A DNA stretch of 18,039 nucleotides, taken from contig JAEXHR010000244.1 of NCBI GenBank assembly GCA_023449855.1, forward strand, positions 1-18,039. Reading direction: 5' to 3'. A program made the position numbers and the translations under genes. This DNA comes from Pseudomonadota bacterium. Its GTDB lineage: Bacteria > Pseudomonadota > Alphaproteobacteria > Rhizobiales > Xanthobacteraceae. A model generated the notes under the pieces. The model saw only the letters and a list, made by a program, of their open reading frames with translations, was not told where the DNA came from and searched no databases. Shown here one piece after another: positions 13,294 to 18,039 of this stretch (position 1 is its first letter; the number at the start of each line of letters is the position of its first letter).

Positions 13294-15084
13294 TCAAACC
13301 AGCGCCTTGCCGCCGGCGAAGGCCGCGGCGGTGGCTTCGTCATTGGCTTCCAGCGGCAGAAGCATCTCGTTGTGGGCCTTGCCCGATGGGATCATCGGGA
13401 AGCAGTTTTCCAGATTGGCCACGCGGCAGTCGAACAGAACCGGCTTCTTCACCTTGATCATGTCCATGATGGCGCCATCGAGATCGCCCGGCTTGGTGCA
13501 CTGGAAACCGACGCCACCATAAGCTTCGGCCAGCTTCACGAAATCAGGAAGTGCCTCGGAGTAAGAATGCGACAGGCGATTGCCGTGCAGCAGCTGCTGC
13601 CACTGGCGCACCATGCCCATATACTGATTGTTCAGGATGAAGATCTTGATCGGCAGCTCGTACTGAACCGCCGTCGAGAATTCCTGCATGGTCATCTGCA
13701 CCGACGCGTCACCGGCGATGTCAATCACCAACGCATCGGGATGCGCGACCTGCACGCCCATCGCTGCCGGCAGGCCGTAGCCCATGGTGCCAAGACCGCC
13801 CGAGGTCATCCATCGATGCGGCTCCTCGAAGCCGAAGAACTGCGCCGCCCACATCTGATGCTGGCCGACTTCGGTGGTGATGTAGGTATCGCGGCCGCGC
13901 GTCAGCTCGAACAGGCGCTGGATCGCATGCTGCGGCATGATCACGTCGTTGTTCTTCTTGTAGGCCAGCGAATTGCGCGCGCGCCAGGTGGCGATGTTCT
14001 GCCACCAGCCCTTGGTGTCGGGCTTCTTCGCTTCGGCCTTGAAGACCTGCAGGATGTCGCCGAGCACATTGGCGCAATCGCCGATGATCGGCACATCGAC
14101 GCGGATGTTCTTGTTGATCGAGGACGGATCGATGTCGATATGGATCTTCTTCGAATTCGGCGAGAACGCATCGGTGCGGCCGGTGATACGATCGTCGAAG
14201 CGCGCGCCGACGCACAGCATGACGTCGCAGTCATGCATCGCCATGTTGGCTTCGTAAGTGCCGTGCATGCCGAGCATGCCCAGCCAGTTCGGACCGGAGG
14301 CCGGATAGGCACCGAGGCCCATCAGCGTCGAGGTGATCGGGAAGCCGGTGACCTCGACCAGCTCACGCAGCAGCCTGGTTGCCGCCGGGCCGGAATTGAT
14401 GACGCCGCCGCCGGAATAGATGACGGGCTTCTTGGCATTCGCCAGCAGCGAGACGGCCTTGCGGATCGCATGCGCATCGCCCTTCAGGCGCGGCGCATAG
14501 GAGACATGGACGTCCGACTTGCGCGGCGGATGGTAAGTGCCGGTGGCGAACTGCACGTCCTTCGGAACGTCGACGACGACCGGGCCGGGACGGCCGGTGG
14601 TGGCGACATAGAAGGCTTCATGCAGCACCTTGGCGAGATCGTTGACGTCGCGGACCAGCCAGTTGTGCTTGGTGCATGGCCGCGTGATGCCGACAGTGTC
14701 GCATTCCTGGAAGGCGTCATTGCCGATCAGATGGGTCGGCACCTGGCCCGTGATGCAGACCAGCGGGATCGAATCCATCAATGCGTCGGCCAGCGGCGTG
14801 ACCATGTTGGTGGCGCCGGGACCGGAGGTGACCAGCACGACCCCCGGCAAACCGGTGGAGCGGGCATAGCCTTCGGCCGCGTGGCCCGCGCCCTGCTCGT
14901 GGCGGACCAGGATGTGCTGAACCTCCTCCTGCTGGAAGATCTCGTCATAGATCGGCAGCACGGCGCCGCCGGGATAGCCGAACAGATGCTTCACGCCGTG
15001 ATCCGCGAGCGCGCGCACGATCATGGCAGCGCCGGTCATCTGGTTGGGCAGATCTCGCGAATCTTGGGGCTTTGCGTCACTCAT
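13294..15084 (-). CDS. ilvI: Acetolactate synthase, large catalytic subunit
   Basis: Thiamin-diphosphate enzyme that joins two pyruvates to acetolactate, or pyruvate and 2-oxobutyrate to acetohydroxybutyrate; first common step of branched-chain amino acid synthesis. The 596-residue chain has the usual three domains. Catalytic Glu63 lies in LVRHEQGAGHAAEGYARS (59-76), the FAD-binding middle domain is present (ARFDDRITGRTDAF), and the thiamin site GDASVQMTMQEFSTAVQY...NNQYMGMVRQWQ is intact. ATG 15082-15084 has GGAGCCGACC upstream. The same gene is often called ilvB in related genomes; ilvI is used because it pairs with an ilvH-type subunit. It is preceded by a leader-peptide attenuator (15160-15279). 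Confidence 0.97.
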   Translation of the reverse strand: MSDAKPQDSRDLPNQMTGAAMIVRALADHGVKHLFGYPGGAVLPIYDEIFQQEEVQHILVRHEQGAGHAAEGYARSTGLPGVVLVTSGPGATNMVTPLADALMDSIPLVCITGQVPTHLIGNDAFQECDTVGITRPCTKHNWLVRDVNDLAKVLHEAFYVATTGRPGPVVVDVPKDVQFATGTYHPPRKSDVHVSYAPRLKGDAHAIRKAVSLLANAKKPVIYSGGGVINSGPAATRLLRELVEVTGFPITSTLMGLGAYPASGPNWLGMLGMHGTYEANMAMHDCDVMLCVGARFDDRITGRTDAFSPNSKKIHIDIDPSSINKNIRVDVPIIGDCANVLGDILQVFKAEAKKPDTKGWWQNIATWRARNSLAYKKNNDVIMPQHAIQRLFELTRGRDTYITTEVGQHQMWAAQFFGFEEPHRWMTSGGLGTMGYGLPAAMGVQVAHPDALVIDIAGDASVQMTMQEFSTAVQYELPIKIFILNNQYMGMVRQWQQLLHGNRLSHSYSEALPDFVKLAEAYGGVGFQCTKPGDLDGAIMDMIKVKKPVLFDCRVANLENCFPMIPSGKAHNEMLLPLEANDEATAAAFAGGKALV

Positions 15085-15159
15085 GGTCGGCTCCGGATGC
15101 GCCCTTGGCGCTTTGGTCGATGAGGTCTGGTAAATCGTGGTCGTTGTCGTTCAGGCAAT

Positions 15160-15183
15160 AAAAAAGGGCCCGTTGAGGACCCC
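15160..15183 (-). terminator. Attenuator terminator upstream of ilvI
   Basis: On the minus strand GGGTCC (15182-15177) and GGGCCC (15171-15166) pair, with one U-G pair, around a five-base loop, and TTTTTT (complement of 15160-15165) follows at once. It lies about 75 bases before the ilvI start, after the leader peptide, so it would end transcription early when the leader ribosome does not stall. Confidence 0.88.
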
Positions 15184-15199
15184 TGTGCGCACCGCTCGG

Positions 15200-15249
15200 A
15201 TCGTGGGTAGCCGTCAGCTACCCCCGGCGATGCGCCAGGGTACCACGAT
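15200..15249 (-). promoter_or_regulatory. ilvIH leader RNA hairpins (pause and competing structures)
   Basis: Two nested structures are visible: a perfect 7-base stem GGGTAGC (15205-15211) with GCTACCC (15217-15223), and an outer stem ATCGTGG (15200-15206) with CCACGAT (15243-15249). In addition TACCC (15238-15242 on the minus strand) can pair with GGGTA (15219-15223), competing with the first stem. The Ile/Val codons of the leader peptide lie in the 5' arm of the outer stem, so ribosome position would decide which fold forms. I could not settle by eye the exact antiterminator that sequesters the terminator arm; GATCC (15198-15202) with GGGUC (15178-15182) is one option. Confidence 0.6.
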
Positions 15250-15279
15250 AATAAGGAGATTTGTAATTTTATTGCGCAT
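15214..15279 (-). CDS. ilvIH leader peptide
   Basis: A 21-residue reading frame ending TGA, with the uninterrupted run Leu-Leu-Ile-Ile-Val-Val at residues 8-13 (codons at 15241-15258), that is, all three products of the pathway. It starts about 26 bases after the predicted transcription start and ends inside the leader hairpins, ahead of the terminator at 15160-15183. This is the layout of transcription attenuation: scarce charged Leu, Ile or Val tRNA stalls the ribosome and changes the RNA fold. The ribosome site before the ATG is weak. The product itself is unlikely to have a function beyond being translated. Confidence 0.85.
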   Translation of the reverse strand: MRNKITNLLIIVVPWRIAGGS

Positions 15280-15311
15280 GACTTGGTCGTATGATCTCGA
15301 AACTTGCGCGG

Positions 15312-15339
15312 AACATAGCGGGCAAAAACGGGAAGTCAA
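15312..15339 (-). promoter_or_regulatory. Promoter of the ilvIH leader
   Basis: On the minus strand TTGACT (15339-15334) and TATGTT (15317-15312) are 16 bases apart, good matches to housekeeping -35 and -10 elements. Transcription should start near 15305, giving a leader of about 220 bases before ilvI and placing the leader-peptide ATG at about +27. The rest of the 345-bp gap between ilvI and the next gene holds the attenuator and one small direct repeat. Confidence 0.75.
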
Positions 15340-15382
15340 GGGACGCCAGCCAATCCCAAGCATTTGGAACGCTATGTCGGGT

Positions 15383-15400
15383 AGCGACAAAGAGCGACAA
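15383..15400. repeat. Short direct repeat upstream of the ilvIH promoter
   Basis: AGCGACAA occurs at 15383-15390 and again at 15393-15400, one helical turn apart, about 80-95 bases upstream of the predicted ilvIH transcription start. This is a suitable place for an activator site, but two copies of an 8-mer may be chance. Confidence 0.25.
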
Positions 15401-15429
15401 CCAAAATCGGAGAGGCTGCCATGCATTCG

Positions 15430-16113
15430 TTATCCCGCGGCTTTCGTGCCAGATCCGGTGCAGCTCGGATAAGGCGCCTTTTCGCCGGCAATGATGGGGC
15501 AAAGCGCGATCGGGCCCATTTTCTTGTAGAGAGTGGTCCATTTCTTTGGATCGATCGGAATTGGTACTGCCGACGGGGATGCTCGCTGGGCCCATTGGAT
15601 CGTGTAAAGGTCAGCCTGCCCCTTGATGGCGACAATCAGCGCGGTTTCGCTCGTCTTCCCGCCCGTGCTGGGCGACACCCCGCAAGATATGACAGCAGCG
15701 AATGCATCGAAGCCGCTGATCTTATCCTCGCTGAGGATCTGCGAACTGTAGGACGAAGGACATGCGCGCTTGAAACCTTGCGCCACGCGATCAAGGAATA
15801 GCTTGGCTGTCACCTCCGGCTGGGATGCGAGACCCTTTACGCCGGTCACTGTGAACATCTGCGTCCAGTTATTGACGGTCTCACCTGAAGGCACGAGTTC
15901 AAGCAGATAGTTTGGCTGGGCTTTCTCGAAGCCAGGTACAAAACCTTCGGGATAGCTGGTTCGCACCAACTGGCTGAAAACCGGCATAATTAGTGTGACG
16001 GATTTGCCTTTGAGCAGCCGCGCCATCGCAGCGTTAGCGTCCTCAGCGCGCGCAGCCCCCAGCAAGCTCCCCAACGCGACCAACAGACAACCGGCGAATT
16101 TGACGAACAACAT
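15430..16113 (-). CDS. Secreted protein of unknown function
   Basis: A 227-residue product that I do not recognise. It starts with a clear Sec signal peptide (MLFVKFAGCLLVALGSLLGA, probable cut after ARA at 23). The mature part has four cysteines (118, 144, 205, 218), suggesting two disulfides, and blocks NNWTQMFTVTGVKGLA (81-96), SGFDAFAAVISCG (133-145), ETALIVAIKGQADLYTIQWAQR (156-177) and a Ser/Thr/Gly-rich tail. The blocks look like a compact alpha/beta domain, with no motif of a known enzyme. GAGGCTGGG before the ATG supports the start. Base composition is lower in GC than its neighbours. It stands alone between the ilvIH promoter and miaA, all on the minus strand, 74 bp from miaA, and could share the miaA transcript. 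Confidence 0.8.
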   Translation of the reverse strand: MLFVKFAGCLLVALGSLLGAARAEDANAAMARLLKGKSVTLIMPVFSQLVRTSYPEGFVPGFEKAQPNYLLELVPSGETVNNWTQMFTVTGVKGLASQPEVTAKLFLDRVAQGFKRACPSSYSSQILSEDKISGFDAFAAVISCGVSPSTGGKTSETALIVAIKGQADLYTIQWAQRASPSAVPIPIDPKKWTTLYKKMGPIALCPIIAGEKAPYPSCTGSGTKAAG

Positions 16114-16187
16114 CCCAGCCTCGATTCACAACCTAAAAGCGAGAGCATTCGTTTTCAATCATAACCAGGCATGAATGTCGAGTGATG

Positions 16188-17108
16188 CTATTCCCCGTCT
16201 TCTAGCTCGGCCCGCGCCTCCTCCGGTGTCATCCATTCAAACTCCGGCAATTGATGTCGAAACCACGTGAACTGTCGCTTCGCATAGTGCCGCGTATCCG
16301 CCTGCCCGATGGCGCAGGCTTCCTCGCGTGCAAGCTCACCGCGGAGATATTTGATCAGCGCCGGCACGCCGTGCGCTTTCATTGCCGGCAGTAGCGGATC
16401 GAGGCCGCGGGCAGCGAGCGCTTCGACTTCATCCAAGGCACCCTCGTCCAGCATCTGCACGAAGCGGGCGTCGATACGGGCGTAGAGGTCGTCACGATCC
16501 GGCGCGAGGAACACAGCGGTGGTGCCATCCGGCGGCAGCAGTGGTGGCGGCGCGTCGTTGTGCCAGTCGGGCAGCGTGCGGCCGGTGCCTTCGATCACTT
16601 CCAGCGCGCGTGCAATGCGGGTGCGATCACGGAGATTGAGTTTGGCGGCGGAGACGGGATCGCGTGTCGCCAGCTCCGCATGCAGCGCTTCGGGGCCATT
16701 GCGTTCGAGGCGTGCGCGGACATCGTCGCGGACGGCATCGGGCACCGGCGGCACGGCGGAGAGGCCTGATGTCAGCGCCTTGAAATACAGGCCGGAGCCG
16801 CCGATGAAGATCGGCAGCTTGCCCTGCTCCCGCACCTCGGCGAGCACGCTGCGCGCCGCATCGACCCAGGCGCCGGCGGAAAAATTCACCGCGGCATCCA
16901 CTGTGCCATAGAGGCGATGCGGCGCCTCCCCTTCCTCCCCCGGCGTCGGCCGGGCGGTGAGCACGCGCAGGTCGCGGTAGACCTGCATGCTGTCGGTATT
17001 GATGACCACGCCGTTCCGCGCGCGCGCGACCGCCAGCGCCAGCGCCGACTTGCCGCTCGCGGTCGGCCCTGCGATAAGCAGCGCTCTGTTATCCGGGTTG
17101 GAACTCAC
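16188..17108 (-). CDS. miaA: tRNA dimethylallyltransferase
   Basis: Adds a dimethylallyl group from DMAPP to A37 of tRNAs that read UNN codons; cytosolic. The 306-residue chain has the P-loop GPTASGKS (14-21), the substrate loop NTDSMQVYRDLRVLTARPT (37-55), GGSGLYFKAL, RIARALEV and the C-terminal HYAKRQFTWFR block of the family. Length is normal. The start is the GTG at 17106-17108; a much longer frame (to 17939) only runs antisense through serB and cannot be coding. The serB start codon lies 3 bp away on the other strand, so the miaA promoter must be within serB. Candidate ribosome site: GAGAG in the serB 5' end, about 8 bases upstream. Confidence 0.96.
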   Translation of the reverse strand: MSSNPDNRALLIAGPTASGKSALALAVARARNGVVINTDSMQVYRDLRVLTARPTPGEEGEAPHRLYGTVDAAVNFSAGAWVDAARSVLAEVREQGKLPIFIGGSGLYFKALTSGLSAVPPVPDAVRDDVRARLERNGPEALHAELATRDPVSAAKLNLRDRTRIARALEVIEGTGRTLPDWHNDAPPPLLPPDGTTAVFLAPDRDDLYARIDARFVQMLDEGALDEVEALAARGLDPLLPAMKAHGVPALIKYLRGELAREEACAIGQADTRHYAKRQFTWFRHQLPEFEWMTPEEARAELEDGE

Positions 17109-17111
17109 GTC

Positions 17112-18014
17112 ATGTCTCTCGTCGCTACCCTGATCTGCAACCCCGCCGATCCCGCTCTCGATAGCACGGTGCTCGACGGTCTGCGCGCGATCCTGCCGGG
17201 CGATACCGAGGTCCACTGGCTGGACGACGGTGTCGCCGCCGACATCCTGTTCGCTCCCGAGAACAACAGCACCACCGACCAGATCATCTTTGCCGACCGC
17301 CTGCGCGCCGCACGGGGCGACATGCCGATCGATGTGGTGGTGCAGCCTGCGCTCGATCGACGCAAGAAGCTTTTTCTCGCCGACATGGATTCCACCATGA
17401 TCGGCCAGGAATGCATCGACGAGCTCGCCGATTTCGCCGGCCTCAAGGCCCATGTGGCTGCCATCACCGAACGCGCCATGCGCGGCGAGATCGAGTTCGA
17501 GCCGGCACTGCGCGAGCGCGTGGCGCTGCTGAAGGACCTGCCCGTCACGGTGGTGGACGAGGTCCTGGCCGAACGCATCACCCTGACGCCGGGCGGCCGC
17601 GCACTGGTGCAGACCATGCGCGCCAACGGCGCCTATACCTGCCTCGTCTCCGGCGGTTTTACGCTGTTCACCGCCAAGGTCGCCGAGCTCGTAGGCTTCC
17701 AGGAGAACCGCGCCAACGAGCTGCATGTTCAGGACGGCAAGCTGACCGGCACGGTGGCGGAGCCGATCCTCGGCAAGGCCGCCAAGCTCGCGACATTGGT
17801 CGAGCTGCGCGAGAGCTTCGATCTCGACAATCTCGATACGCTCGCAGTGGGAGACGGCGCCAACGACCTGGCGATGATCCAGGATGCAGGTCTCGGCGTC
17901 GCTTTTCACGCCAAGCCCGCGGTGGCTGCGGCGGCGCATGGGCGGATCGACTTCGGCGATCTCAGCGCATTGCTCTATGCGCAGGGGTATAAGCGCGGCG
18001 AGTTTGTAGCTTAA
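17112..18014 (+). CDS. serB: Phosphoserine phosphatase
   Basis: Hydrolyses L-3-phosphoserine to serine, last step of the phosphorylated serine pathway; cytosolic HAD-superfamily enzyme. The 300-residue product has an ACT-like N-terminal region (about 1-75) and the HAD domain with motif I DMDST (91-95; nucleophile Asp91, acid Asp93), motif II Ser180 in LVSGGF, motif III Lys in GKAAK (221-225) and motif IV GDGANDLAM (247-255). ERAMRGEIEFEPALRERV is the cap segment with the substrate Glu/Arg. ATG 17112-17114 is the only start that keeps the N-terminal domain; a frame extending upstream to 16917 overlaps miaA and is rejected. No terminator is visible in the 25 bases left after its stop. Confidence 0.97.
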   Translation: MSLVATLICNPADPALDSTVLDGLRAILPGDTEVHWLDDGVAADILFAPENNSTTDQIIFADRLRAARGDMPIDVVVQPALDRRKKLFLADMDSTMIGQECIDELADFAGLKAHVAAITERAMRGEIEFEPALRERVALLKDLPVTVVDEVLAERITLTPGGRALVQTMRANGAYTCLVSGGFTLFTAKVAELVGFQENRANELHVQDGKLTGTVAEPILGKAAKLATLVELRESFDLDNLDTLAVGDGANDLAMIQDAGLGVAFHAKPAVAAAAHGRIDFGDLSALLYAQGYKRGEFVA

Positions 18015-18039
18015 CGACGCAAGCGTGGCCTCCCTCCCC

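Noticed and set aside
13372..15123. Plus-strand open frame of 583 codons opposite ilvI
   Set aside because: It is exactly antisense to a fully motif-supported ilvI; long empty frames are common opposite GC-rich genes, and the translation is Arg/Asp/His-rich with no domain.
17109..17939. Long N-terminal extension of the miaA frame
   Set aside because: It runs antisense through serB, has no domain, and would double the usual MiaA length.

Overview
The window is high-GC, dense, ordinary chromosome from an alphaproteobacterium. The protein families, the ilvI-ilvH...ilvC / miaA / serB neighbourhood and the short GTAG...CTAC repeats at gene ends fit the Bradyrhizobium / Rhodopseudomonas / Afipia group (Nitrobacteraceae). 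That placement comes from memory of such genomes, not from a search.

Layout. (1) Positions 1-1648, minus strand: permease and ATPase of a nitrate/sulfonate/taurine-type ABC importer, overlapping by 4 bp, with no binding protein in view. (2) 1757-4089, plus strand: an OpuC-type importer made of a short ATPase and a natural fusion of permease and periplasmic binding protein. The substrate is probably a quaternary amine, with ergothioneine a real alternative. (3) 4187-5962, minus: a membrane-anchored alkaline-phosphatase-superfamily transferase/hydrolase of the LtaS/OpgB kind. (4) 6218-9193, minus: an orphan Liv-type binding protein, a FadR-type GntR regulator and a classical SDR. (5) 9284-10303, minus: ilvC, closed by a strong intrinsic terminator. 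(6) 10454-12672, minus: a compact mazE-mazF-eamA-like-lysE-like string that lies between ilvC and ilvH. (7) 12728-15084, minus: ilvH and ilvI. These are preceded at 15160-15339 by a complete attenuation leader: promoter, 21-residue leader peptide with a Leu-Leu-Ile-Ile-Val-Val run, hairpins and a U-tract terminator. (8) 15430-16113, minus: a secreted protein of unknown function. (9) miaA (minus) and serB (plus), diverging with only 3 bp between their start codons.

How it fits together. ilvI, ilvH and ilvC supply the first two common steps of branched-chain amino acid synthesis. The leader RNA should let ilvIH sense Leu/Ile/Val supply through stalling of the leader-peptide ribosome. Between ilvH and ilvC sit a toxin-antitoxin pair with its own perfect operator palindrome and two translationally coupled amino-acid-type exporters from different superfamilies. 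The most notable observations are the attenuator, the mazEF/exporter cassette, the dispersed inverted repeats (one supplies the stop codons of two convergent genes), the permease/binding-protein fusion, and the nearly abutting miaA/serB starts. I saw no RNA genes, CRISPR arrays, insertion sequences or phage genes.
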